Positions 1 through 5,961 of a stretch of 7,572 nt of DNA are shown here, piece by piece (the first letter of the stretch is position 1; the number at the start of each line of letters is the position of its first letter). The DNA comes from Microcoleaceae cyanobacterium UBA9251 (GTDB taxonomy: Bacteria > Cyanobacteriota > Cyanobacteriia > Cyanobacteriales > Microcoleaceae). Both the position numbers and the translations under genes were made by a program. The notes below the pieces were generated by a model, which was not told the DNA's origin, made no database searches, and saw only the letters and a list, made by a program, of their open reading frames with translations. The stretch covers positions 1 through 7,572 of the forward strand of contig DPLL01000068.1 in assembly GCA_003542015.1 (NCBI GenBank), read 5' to 3'.

Positions 1-7
1 GCCTGTT

Positions 8-32
8 CCACAAAAATTAAATTTTATTGTGG
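8..32. repeat. AT-rich inverted repeat downstream of the small gene
   Basis: The arms CCACAA (8-13) and TTGTGG (27-32) pair perfectly, and the AT-rich interior can pair further with a bulge. It lies about 55 bases past the stop of the minus-strand small gene, where a terminator could be, but no T-run follows on that strand, so a terminator role is only a guess. Confidence 0.3.
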
Positions 33-88
33 GCTGTCCCGCCCGCCCCAAACATACAATTTAGATGCGGGAGAGCTTAGTCTAATCC

Positions 89-310
89 TTAATTGTTTTC
101 ACAAGGGCGATCGACTGGTTCCGCCTCAGATTCGGGTTGAGTTTCCGGCGCTGGTTCCTGTTGATTTTTATCGTGTTTTTGTTGGGTGCGCTCTAATGCC
201 TCTGCGTAAGACCAAGCCATTTGCACAATAAAAGCTTTCCCTAGGGCATCCAAATTTTTCAAATCCTCGCTTTCTGGCGGTTCATCTTTTTGATTAGCAT
301 CATTCATCAT
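89..310 (-). CDS. small acidic hypothetical protein (73 aa)
   Basis: This frame encodes a small soluble protein that I do not recognise. From the ATG at 310 it is 73 residues. The first part is charged (NDANQKDEPPESED), the middle is a plausible amphipathic helix (LDALGKAFIVQMAWSYAEALER), and the tail is rich in Glu, Gln and Pro, probably disordered. No signal peptide, membrane segment or metal-binding motif is visible. The frame stays open upstream to a GTG at 373 (94 aa), but those extra 21 residues look like non-coding sequence, including a CGATCGAT word. I prefer the ATG at 310, with a weak GAGA purine stretch upstream; the ATG at 307 is equally possible. It is separated by 363 bases from the transporter operon on the same strand, so it is probably an independent unit. 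The compositional pattern supports a real gene; the function is unknown. Confidence 0.55.
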   Translation of the reverse strand: MMNDANQKDEPPESEDLKNLDALGKAFIVQMAWSYAEALERTQQKHDKNQQEPAPETQPESEAEPVDRPCENN

Positions 311-373
311 GTTTTTGTTTTCTCGCAGGCAGGTTTTACTAGATATTTTTTGCATTGTGCGATCGATACCCAC

Positions 374-673
374 AAACTATGATTTTTCACAGCACCTGCA
401 CCCTACTTATTTTTGAGAGTATGACCTTGAATTACGTCAATGATATCATAAAACTGCCTGAGTCAAGTAAAAAAATATAAAGATACTTTGACTGCGTTGG
501 TTGCCACCAGCACCGACTCTTGCTGAAAAGTTATCTTGTAGATTTCGCTAATTTGATTAATAGCTTAATTGTTTTTATGGCTAGTTTCATAAGTAGTAAG
601 GTGCGCCTGGGACACCCTACAATTATAGTCTGTGCAGGACTAAAGATGTAAGATTAAACTGATTTGACACAAT
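374..673. other. intergenic region between the ATPase gene and the small gene
   Basis: I see no gene here. It holds a bulged inverted repeat at 461-492 (AGTCAAGTA against TACTTTGACT) and a second at 596-620, listed separately. On the minus strand a TTGACT (461-466) and a TATCAT (440-445) could form a promoter for the small gene, but the 15-base spacer is short and I do not call it. Confidence 0.5.
596..620 (-). repeat. stem-loop behind the ABC operon, possible 3' end
   Basis: GTAAGGTG (596-603) pairs with CACCCTAC (613-620) across a 9-base loop. Read as minus-strand RNA the single mismatch becomes a G-U pair, giving an 8-bp stem. It begins 54 bases beyond the stop of the last operon gene. 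No U-tract follows, so it may be a dispersed palindromic repeat or an RNA-stabilising hairpin rather than an intrinsic terminator. Confidence 0.35.
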
Positions 674-1753
674 TCAAAAATCAGGAAGTCGATCGCCAGT
701 CTTGACATCAAACCAATGTATTAACCGAGGCGGAAAAATTAGCTCGACAATGGACGAATTCCAATTTTTGTCACCAGGCTGCAAAGCCCGCACTGTTACT
801 GACTCCAAACCTTTAACTCGGACGCTAACTAAATTCTGCATTCCCAGATTTTCCACTAAATAAACCTCGCCTTTAATGGTTGTCTCGCCCGCCTCCGTCC
901 CCTCAGCAAAACTGACGTGCTCCGGGCGAATTCCCAGCACAATTTCTGGCGGCATCGTCGGCAGATTCGGCAAGGGGACTGGAAAATTGCCCAACATCGC
1001 AAAATTGCCCTGACATTTAAGCACTAGCAAATTGATTTGTGGACTGCCCACAAAACCTGCTACAAATTGATTGGCTGGACGGGTATAAATTAGGTGTGGC
1101 GGGTCTAACTGCTGTACGCTACCGTTGTTGAGAACTGCGATTTTTGTAGAAAGTGTCATGGCTTCTGTTTGGTCATGAGTAACATAAACTACAGGAGCTT
1201 TTTGTGACGCAAACAATTGTTTGAGTTCTCCCCTCACTTTTTCCCGCAATAAAGCATCGAGATTACTCAAAGGTTCGTCTAGCAAAAACACCGCCGGCTG
1301 GCGCACTAAAGCCCGGCCGAGGGCGACTCGCTGCCGCTGTCCTCCTGATAGTTTACCTGGTTTGTGATCGACTAATTCTGTCAATCCGAGCGATTCTGCA
1401 ACTTCCGTCACTAATCTGTTGATTTCGGCAGAGGAAATTTTGCGAATTTTGAGACTTGATGCCATATTTTCGTACACTGTCATGTGTGGGTACAGCGCGT
1501 AACTTTGAAAAACCATTGCGATATCCCGATCGCCCGGTCTGAGATAAGTGACATTGCGATCGCCAATCCTAATCTCGCCCCTAGTCGGCTGTTCCAACCC
1601 CGCAATCAACCGCAGCGTCGTCGATTTTCCGCACCCCGACGGCCCCAGTAATGTCAGAAATTCTCCCTCGCTGACATCTAAACTAATGTCTTTCACGGGA
1701 ACAACTTTGGGGTTGTAGGTTTTATTGAGGTTTTTGAGTTCTAGTTTTGACAT
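674..1753 (-). CDS. CUT1-type sugar ABC transporter ATP-binding protein (MalK/UgpC family)
   Basis: This is the ATPase that powers the importer encoded by the three genes transcribed before it; it acts as a dimer on the cytoplasmic face. All nucleotide-binding motifs are present: Walker A GPSGCGKST (residues 37-45), Q-loop Gln83 in the typical QSYALYPHMTV context, signature LSGGQ (135-139), Walker B VFLLDEP (155-161), D-loop SNLD (163-166) and switch His193. Residues from about 235 form the C-terminal TOBE-like regulatory domain, including GIRPEHV, as in MalK and UgpC. At 359 residues it has the usual length. The ATG at 1753 is well placed for the family, whose N terminus is close to MSKLELKNL. 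No Shine-Dalgarno is visible, because a heptamer array (1756-1804) lies directly upstream. It is the last gene of the operon, 132 bases after the MalG-type gene. Such ATPases can serve several transporters in one cell. The substrate is unknown. Confidence 0.95.
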   Translation of the reverse strand: MSKLELKNLNKTYNPKVVPVKDISLDVSEGEFLTLLGPSGCGKSTTLRLIAGLEQPTRGEIRIGDRNVTYLRPGDRDIAMVFQSYALYPHMTVYENMASSLKIRKISSAEINRLVTEVAESLGLTELVDHKPGKLSGGQRQRVALGRALVRQPAVFLLDEPLSNLDALLREKVRGELKQLFASQKAPVVYVTHDQTEAMTLSTKIAVLNNGSVQQLDPPHLIYTRPANQFVAGFVGSPQINLLVLKCQGNFAMLGNFPVPLPNLPTMPPEIVLGIRPEHVSFAEGTEAGETTIKGEVYLVENLGMQNLVSVRVKGLESVTVRALQPGDKNWNSSIVELIFPPRLIHWFDVKTGDRLPDF

Positions 1754-1755
1754 AA

Positions 1756-1804
1756 TGGAATGGGGAATTGGTAATGGGGAATTGGGAATTGGGAATTGGT
1801 AAGA
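1756..1804. repeat. heptamer tandem array, GGGAATT variants
   Basis: Seven units in 7-base phase: TGGAATG, GGGAATT, GGTAATG, three perfect GGGAATT copies (1777-1797) and GGTAAGA. The array starts three bases from the ATPase start codon and occupies the place of its ribosome binding site. Confidence 0.85.
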
Positions 1805-1848
1805 ACAATACGATATGGATAAACACGGATATACGGATTAATGTTCTT
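1801..1848. repeat. inverted repeat enclosing GGAT-type direct repeats
   Basis: AAGAACA (1801-1807) and TGTTCTT (1842-1848) are perfect inverted arms. The 34-base interior carries three GGATA/GGATT words (1817, 1828 and 1835). It sits between the two heptamer arrays of this gap. Confidence 0.4.
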
Positions 1849-1888
1849 GACTAATGACTAATGACTAATGACTAATGACTAATGACTA
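1848..1888. repeat. heptamer tandem array, TGACTAA x5 plus partial unit
   Basis: Five perfect TGACTAA units (1848-1882) are followed by a sixth unit broken after TGACTA. The CTA of this last partial unit (1886-1888) is the reverse complement of the TAG stop codon of the MalG-type permease gene, so the array runs into the coding end. Confidence 0.9.
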
Positions 1889-2749
1889 TCCTTTTACTGC
1901 ACCCGCAGTTAAACCTTGAACGATGCGCCGCTGGAACACTAAAACTAGGAAAACTAAGGGTAATGTTCCTAACACGGTGGCGGCTGCGATCGGACCATAG
2001 GGAATCTCAAATACCGACACACCGCTTAATTGAGCCGTTGCTACAGGAATAGTTTTCAGAGATTCGCGAGTCATAAATGTCAGTGCAAAAATAAACTCAT
2101 TCCAAGCAGCAATAAACGTCAAAATTCCCGTGGTCACTAAAGCTGGAAAAGTCATCGGGATCACAATCTGCCACAGCATTTGAACCGTATTATATCCATC
2201 CACCTTAGCCGCATCTTCCAAATCTTTTGGTAACTGCTGAAAAAAACTTCGCATCACTAAAATAGTCAGCGGCAAATTGACCGCAGTGTCAGGAATAATT
2301 AATGCTAAATAATTATTTCCCAAATTTAACGCTTTCACCATTTCCAACAGTCCCAAAAATAGCAGCACCGCTGGAAATAGCGTCACTATCGTAATAGTCG
2401 CCAGCAGAATTCTCTCGCCCCACAGTCGCAATCTCGCCAAAGCATAAGCAGCAGGCGCTCCTACAGCCAAGCACAAGATTGTAGAAGTAATGGACACAAA
2501 AGCGCTATTGAAAATGTAAAGTCCAAAAGGGCGGCGGCGGAATAAAGACAGGTAATGCTCGAAAGTAATTCGCTTGGGAATGTAGACGCTGGGAATAGCA
2601 GCAATATCTGCATTTACTTTGAAAGAAGTCAGCACCTGCCAGATAATCGGTGCGAGAAAATATGCGACAATTAAAATCGCTGATATGGGGACAATTAATT
2701 GCCGCATATCAAAAGGCTTTTGAGTAGGTTGTTCGCGGGCTATGGACAT
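1886..2749 (-). CDS. CUT1-type sugar ABC transporter permease (MalG/UgpE family)
   Basis: This is one of the two inner-membrane permease subunits forming the translocation channel. Its 287 residues fit the family. About six hydrophobic segments are visible, roughly at 16-38, 80-104, 113-135, 147-168, 199-222 and 252-273. The cytoplasmic EAA loop that docks on the ATPase is at 178-198 (EDAAKVDG, then the IP pair). The C terminus, RRIVQGLTAGAVKG, is the hallmark tail of MalG-type proteins. The start at 2749 is supported by GAGGA (2759-2763 on the plus strand as TCCTC) nine bases upstream of the ATG. It lies 145 bases after the MalF-type gene and 132 before the ATPase gene. The stop codon TAG is formed within the edge of a heptamer array. 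Subunit class is certain; substrate is not. Confidence 0.95.
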   Translation of the reverse strand: MSIAREQPTQKPFDMRQLIVPISAILIVAYFLAPIIWQVLTSFKVNADIAAIPSVYIPKRITFEHYLSLFRRRPFGLYIFNSAFVSITSTILCLAVGAPAAYALARLRLWGERILLATITIVTLFPAVLLFLGLLEMVKALNLGNNYLALIIPDTAVNLPLTILVMRSFFQQLPKDLEDAAKVDGYNTVQMLWQIVIPMTFPALVTTGILTFIAAWNEFIFALTFMTRESLKTIPVATAQLSGVSVFEIPYGPIAAATVLGTLPLVFLVLVFQRRIVQGLTAGAVKG

Positions 2750-2767
2750 AATTTAATTTCCTCAGAT

Positions 2768-2869
2768 TGTTGACTGTTGACTGTTGACTGTTGACTGTTG
2801 ACTGTTGACCCTTCGACTTCGCTCAGGGCACCGCTGTTGACTGTGAAGTTTGGACTGTGAAGTATTGAC
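2768..2869. repeat. heptamer array TGTTGAC x6, interrupted, then degenerate heptads
   Basis: Six perfect TGTTGAC units occupy 2768-2809. A 25-base segment (2810-2834) breaks the array, after which TGTTGAC returns at 2835, followed by degenerate 7-base units TGTGAAG, TTTGGAC, TGTGAAG and TATTGAC to 2869. The array lies just upstream of the MalG-type gene's ribosome binding site in the transcript. Confidence 0.85.
2809..2828. repeat. dispersed-type element CCCTTCGACTTCGCTCAGGG
   Basis: A 20-base word with complementary ends (CCCT and AGGG) sits inside the TGTTGAC array. From memory, closely similar words recur as dispersed repeats in cyanobacterial genomes; this window contains one copy. Confidence 0.5.
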
Positions 2870-2878
2870 TCCTGTGCA

Positions 2879-2902
2879 ATCTAAAATCTAAAATCTAAAA
2901 TC
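2879..2902. repeat. heptamer tandem array, ATCTAAA x3 plus partial unit
   Basis: Three perfect ATCTAAA units (2879-2899) are followed by ATC. The stop codon of the MalF-type gene (plus-strand CTA at 2895-2897) lies wholly inside the third unit, so the array includes the last bases of the coding region. Confidence 0.85.
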
Positions 2903-3794
2903 GATTGACGCGGGATCTCGATAACCAGTAAACTGCGATCGCAACTGCCGCTACTAACAACAAAAAAGTACACACCACCAACGCCGCCCCATAACCAAAG
3001 TCTAAATACCTCATTACCGTGCTGTAAATGTAGATAGAAACCGTTTCCGTTCCCCCGGCTGGCCCTCCTCCCGTCATCACCTGAATCAAGTCAAAAATGC
3101 CGAAAGACTGAGCAAATCGAAACAGCAAAGCAATCACAATTTGCGGCATTAGCAGCGGCAAGGTAACTTGACGAAAACTCTGCCAGCTACTAGCACCATC
3201 AATGGCGTGAGCTTCATACAAATCCGCCGGAATAGATTGCAATCCAGCTAATAAAAGCAAACTGACAAACGGCGTAGTTTTCCAGACATCTGCTGTAATA
3301 ACTGCCATCATTGCCAAAGTCGGATCTCCCAGCCAATTAATGCTATTTTGAATCCATCCCAAACGCATCAAAATGTCGTTAATTACGCCATATTGATCGT
3401 TAAAAATCCATGCCCAAGCTACTCCCATTAATGCAGTTGGCAGTGCCCAAGGTAGCAGAGAAATTGTCCGCACAATCCCGCGCCCAGGGAAAGATTGATT
3501 TAATACTAAGGCAATTCCCATACCGAGAATTAATTCCAACACTACAGAAACAACAGTAAATACTGTTGTGTTGTTCAAAGTTTGCCAGAAACGCCCGTCG
3601 CCTAACATTCGGCTGTAATTAGCAAAACCTGAAAACACCAGTTTGAGTTCAGTACCAAGGTTTTGGGTGAATAAACTTAACCAAAAAGCGCGCAATATTG
3701 GGTAAGCAAATACTAGCAGCAGAATGATTAAAGCTGGTGTTACTAATATCCATCCGGTTCTTGGTTCGCCCTGGATCATTGTGTCTGATTTCAT
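2895..3794 (-). CDS. CUT1-type sugar ABC transporter permease (MalF/UgpA family)
   Basis: This is the second membrane subunit of the importer. Its 299 residues match the short UgpA-like branch, without the large periplasmic loop of enterobacterial MalF. Hydrophobic segments lie roughly at 14-36, 74-98, 109-131, 160-184, 213-237 and 268-290. The EAA loop is at 194-213 (EAHAIDG followed by the LP pair), and the family motif TGGGPAGGTE is at 241-250. The ATG at 3794 has AAGGAT (plus-strand 3803-3808) at good spacing, so this start is preferred over Met6. It follows the binding-protein gene by 210 bases, an unusually long gap containing a stem-loop, and precedes the MalG-type gene by 145. The stop lies inside an ATCTAAA array. 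One exact HIP1 site (2935-2942) is near the 3' end. Confidence 0.95.
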   Translation of the reverse strand: MKSDTMIQGEPRTGWILVTPALIILLLVFAYPILRAFWLSLFTQNLGTELKLVFSGFANYSRMLGDGRFWQTLNNTTVFTVVSVVLELILGMGIALVLNQSFPGRGIVRTISLLPWALPTALMGVAWAWIFNDQYGVINDILMRLGWIQNSINWLGDPTLAMMAVITADVWKTTPFVSLLLLAGLQSIPADLYEAHAIDGASSWQSFRQVTLPLLMPQIVIALLFRFAQSFGIFDLIQVMTGGGPAGGTETVSIYIYSTVMRYLDFGYGAALVVCTFLLLVAAVAIAVYWLSRSRVNRF

Positions 3795-3843
3795 ATTGTT
3801 AAATCCTTATTTATTTCTCATCTCTCGTTCGCATTAAGACCAA

Positions 3844-3909
3844 AGAAACCGGGTTTTTTACCGAAGCTGCGGGTGAGGGCAAAATATTGTCGCGAAAAAC
3901 CCGGTTTCT
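3844..3909. repeat. 15-bp perfect stem-loop in the gap behind the binding-protein gene
   Basis: AGAAACCGGGTTTTT (3844-3858) and AAAAACCCGGTTTCT (3895-3909) are perfectly complementary, separated by 36 bases. In the minus-strand transcript this follows the binding-protein stop by about 95 bases and precedes the MalF-type gene by 50. It may protect the upstream message from 3' decay or reduce read-through, a common way to make more binding protein than permease. The AAACCGGGTTT core also resembles dispersed cyanobacterial repeats. Confidence 0.75.
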
Positions 3910-3970
3910 GCCTAACCGTGCGTAAATCCTGAAATTTGGGTTTAAATCCCCGTCTAAAAAACCTCGCCCT

Positions 3971-4005
3971 CAACTGTCAACTGTCAACTGTCAACTGTCA
4001 ACTGT
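3971..4005. repeat. heptamer tandem array, CAACTGT x5
   Basis: Five perfect CAACTGT units. The last base (4005) is shared with the TAA stop codon of the binding-protein gene (plus-strand TTA, 4005-4007). The reverse complement, rotated, is TTGACAG, one base different from the TTGACTG form of the array at 2768, so the two may be related. Confidence 0.9.
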
Positions 4006-5324
4006 TATGAAACTTTGGCTGGTTTCAAACTGCCTAATAAATTGCGAGTTTCGCTAGCAGCAGTTGTCATGGCTTTTTCTGAACTCATCTTTCCGGTAAA
4101 AGCTGCACTCAAATATCGTTGCAAAATATCAGAAGCTTGAGCATATTGAGCAATAGAAGGCCGCAAAGCTGACTGTTCTACTACTTTGAGAAGTTGCGGG
4201 TAGTGGGGATATTTGGTGACAATTTTTGGATCTACAAACAGAGATTTGTAACTGGGAACTAACCCGGTTTCTAAAATAAATTTGCGCTGGGTTGCCTCGC
4301 TGGTAAGGTATTTAATTGCTCTCCATGCTTGTTCTGGATGTTTTGAGGTTTTGGCAATTCCCCAGCCCCAGCCGCCCAAACAGGAACCGCCTTGTTGACC
4401 GACACTGCTGAGCATTGGTGCGATCGCAATTTTGCCTTTAACTTTCGATCCGACCGTATTTGCTAGCTTCCAAACATAGGGCCAGTTCCGCAAAAACAGC
4501 GCTCGACCACTTTGAAACAACAGCCTGGTTTCTTCTTCGCCGTAGGTGGTGACACCAGCAGGAGAAATGCCAGATGCGATCGTATTTTTCAGAAATTCAA
4601 CCGCTTTAATTGCCTCCGGTTTATCTAGCCCAACTTCAAAGGTTTCAGGGTTTGCCCAAAAGCCACCGAAGCCAGCCAGTACCTCGACAAACATCGCAGA
4701 TACTCCCTCATATTGTTTACCTTGCCACAGATAACCCCATGTTGTTTTTCCCTGTTTTTGCAAGTTTTGAGAGATGGTAAACATCTCTTCAAAAGTTTTA
4801 GGTGGTTTAATTCCAGCTTGCTCTAAAATGTCTTTGCGATAATAGAGCATCCCGGCATCGGAAGCGTGGGGAATGCGGTAAAGTTTGCCTCGATACCGCC
4901 CGCCTTCGACGTTACCTTTGATAAATTTTGAGAGTTGTTGGGGGGAAATTTTGTTTGTTAAATCGAGCATCCACCCGGCGGCTGCAAATTTGGGAACCCA
5001 GACAATATCCATGTTGATGATGTCGTAGGGCGAATCGCCTAACAAAAAGGCAGATGTGTAAAGATTTTCTACGAGGTTGCTATCAAAAGGTCCTTCTATC
5101 AAGTTAATGCGAATATCTGGGTTTTTTTGTTCAAATTCTTTGAAAAAGGGCTGCCAGTTCACAATGTCTTGCCCCTGCATTAACATTGTCAGTACGACTG
5201 GTTGCTGGGTGAGGGCTGGGAGGATAAATAGGAACAAGACGGCTGCTAGGGTGAGGGCGAATAACGCTAACAAAGTCGATCGCTTTTGCCGCCGAAATGA
5301 AGGCGGGGAGTTGATTTTTTGCAT
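4005..5324 (-). CDS. CUT1-type sugar ABC transporter substrate-binding protein
   Basis: This is the extracytoplasmic binding protein that captures the solute and delivers it to the two permeases. The N terminus has a basic stretch (RRQKR, 11-15) and a long hydrophobic segment (about 17-38), followed by QQPVVLTMLMQG, the usual first strand of the mature fold. No Cys follows the hydrophobic segment, so there is no lipobox; the protein is either cleaved by signal peptidase I or stays membrane-anchored. Typical features of the MalE/UgpB-like family follow: FFKEFEQKNPDIRINLIEG, YDIINMDIVWVPKFAAAGWM, LYRIPHASDAGMLYYRKDIL, and a Trp/Gly-rich ligand region GGSCLGGWGWGIAK. At 439 residues the length is normal. 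The ATG at 5324 lacks a clear Shine-Dalgarno. It is the first gene of the operon. Trehalose, maltose, sucrose, glucosylglycerol or glycerol-3-phosphate are all conceivable ligands; I cannot choose. Confidence 0.93.
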   Translation of the reverse strand: MQKINSPPSFRRQKRSTLLALFALTLAAVLFLFILPALTQQPVVLTMLMQGQDIVNWQPFFKEFEQKNPDIRINLIEGPFDSNLVENLYTSAFLLGDSPYDIINMDIVWVPKFAAAGWMLDLTNKISPQQLSKFIKGNVEGGRYRGKLYRIPHASDAGMLYYRKDILEQAGIKPPKTFEEMFTISQNLQKQGKTTWGYLWQGKQYEGVSAMFVEVLAGFGGFWANPETFEVGLDKPEAIKAVEFLKNTIASGISPAGVTTYGEEETRLLFQSGRALFLRNWPYVWKLANTVGSKVKGKIAIAPMLSSVGQQGGSCLGGWGWGIAKTSKHPEQAWRAIKYLTSEATQRKFILETGLVPSYKSLFVDPKIVTKYPHYPQLLKVVEQSALRPSIAQYAQASDILQRYLSAAFTGKMSSEKAMTTAASETRNLLGSLKPAKVS

Positions 5325-5354
5325 GAGGTTTTGAGAAATATAGCGGATGTTGAA

Positions 5355-5375
5355 GGAAGAAGGAAGAAGGAAGAA
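5355..5375. repeat. heptamer tandem array, GGAAGAA x3
   Basis: Three perfect GGAAGAA units lie 30 bases upstream of the binding-protein start, in its likely 5' leader. On the transcript they form a pyrimidine-rich TTCTTCC tract. Confidence 0.75.
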
Positions 5376-5418
5376 TATTGATTCTGTATTCTGATCGGAT
5401 CAGGAAAAGGAACCACCA

Positions 5419-5453
5419 ATGCCCTAGGCCCAATGCCCTATGCCCTAGGCCCA
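5419..5453. repeat. heptamer array of two alternating units, ATGCCCT and AGGCCCA
   Basis: Five units in order ATGCCCT, AGGCCCA, ATGCCCT, ATGCCCT, AGGCCCA. The junction CCCTAGGCC is nearly palindromic, so the array can fold. Confidence 0.75.
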
Positions 5454-5494
5454 TGAGCACCTAATTTACCTGAGAAAGGCTATACTTCTCTGAT

Positions 5495-5531
5495 AACTCG
5501 CTTTCTTTTGTTTCGCGGGTTTTAGCGAGTT
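5495..5531. repeat. inverted repeat in the operon upstream region
   Basis: AACTCGCT (5495-5502) and AGCGAGTT (5524-5531) are perfect 8-base arms with a 21-base loop. It lies about 170 bases upstream of the binding-protein start and could be a leader hairpin or an operator. No protein is implied by its sequence. Confidence 0.45.
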
Positions 5532-5543
5532 TGTGTAATAAAA

Positions 5544-5569
5544 ATTTAAGTTAACTTAAGCTTACTTAA
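5544..5569 (-). promoter_or_regulatory. three direct repeats at 10-bp spacing, candidate operator
   Basis: On the minus strand TTAAGT, TTAAGT and TTAAAT occur exactly 10 bases apart (plus-strand ACTTAA at 5564, ACTTAA at 5554 and ATTTAA at 5544). Part of the block (5546-5559) is also a 14-base perfect palindrome, TTAAGTTAACTTAA. Direct repeats one helical turn apart are typical sites for OmpR/PhoB-type response regulators, so this is a candidate control site for the transporter about 220 bases downstream. The regulator is not identified. Confidence 0.35.
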
Positions 5570-5763
5570 TAATGCGGGAGTGCAGAGTGCAAAAGAGGAT
5601 TTAAGTAGTTGTTTTGGGAGTTAAATATACATCTATCTACAGATAGATATTGAGATAGTCCACAGTCCTTCCGATCGCCCTAATATCAAATCTGGTTGCA
5701 TCGGAATTAATATTACCCATAATCAGCGACAAGACAGTCGTTTCCCTACCCCAAAATAATCGT

Positions 5764-5831
5764 AGGGACACTCCAAGAGCCGTGTCCTCCGTTGCTCTTG
5801 TCCCCCCCGACCTAAGGGGGGCTAGGGGGGA
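5764..5831. repeat. cluster of dispersed palindromic and G/C-run repeats
   Basis: GGACAC (5766-5771) pairs with GTGTCC (5782-5787), and AGAGC pairs with the later GCTCT, giving overlapping hairpin options. Directly after come C7 (5802-5808), G6 (5816-5821) and G6 (5825-5830) separated by CTAA and CTA. The pattern with CTAGCCCCCC on the other strand resembles a repeat that I recall as frequent between genes in cyanobacteria. Confidence 0.55.
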
Positions 5832-5961
5832 TCGAGACTCGCCTACCAGCGAAATTTATCAGGAAATTGGGTTTAAAACCCCGTCCTTCTAGGACGGCTT
5901 TTGCCACACTTAAGTAATGTAATACATTGCTTGACTTGGGAGTAAATCGATTCTAAAATAA

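Larger units (their letters stand above)
5325..5866. other. non-coding region upstream of the ABC operon
   Basis: No convincing gene is seen in these 540 bases. It must hold the operon promoter on the minus strand. It contains two heptamer arrays, an inverted repeat at 5495-5531, spaced direct repeats at 5544-5569, an 8-bp palindrome at 5631-5648 (ATCTATCT-AC-AGATAGAT), and a cluster of G/C-run and palindromic repeats at 5764-5831. The short frames crossing it are low-complexity or repeat-derived. Confidence 0.6.

Noticed and set aside
440..466. Minus-strand TTGACT and TATCAT as a promoter for the small gene
   Set aside because: The spacer is only 15 bases and better evidence such as a start-site map is lacking.
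1848..4005. Tandem repeats considered as CRISPR
   Set aside because: The units are 7 bases with no spacers and no cas genes nearby; they are STRR-type arrays.
4546..4734. Plus-strand open frames inside the binding-protein gene (also 5077-5334)
   Set aside because: They are antisense to a well-supported gene, with no ribosome binding site or protein-like pattern.
674..5324. Naming the operon as a specific system such as glucosylglycerol, trehalose or glycerol-3-phosphate uptake
   Set aside because: The four proteins show only CUT1 class features; nothing I can read fixes the substrate, and no metabolic gene adjoins the operon.
5131..5460. 109-residue minus-strand frame overlapping the binding-protein start
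   Set aside because: Its N-terminal part is translation of heptamer repeats and the rest is out of frame with the clear binding-protein gene.
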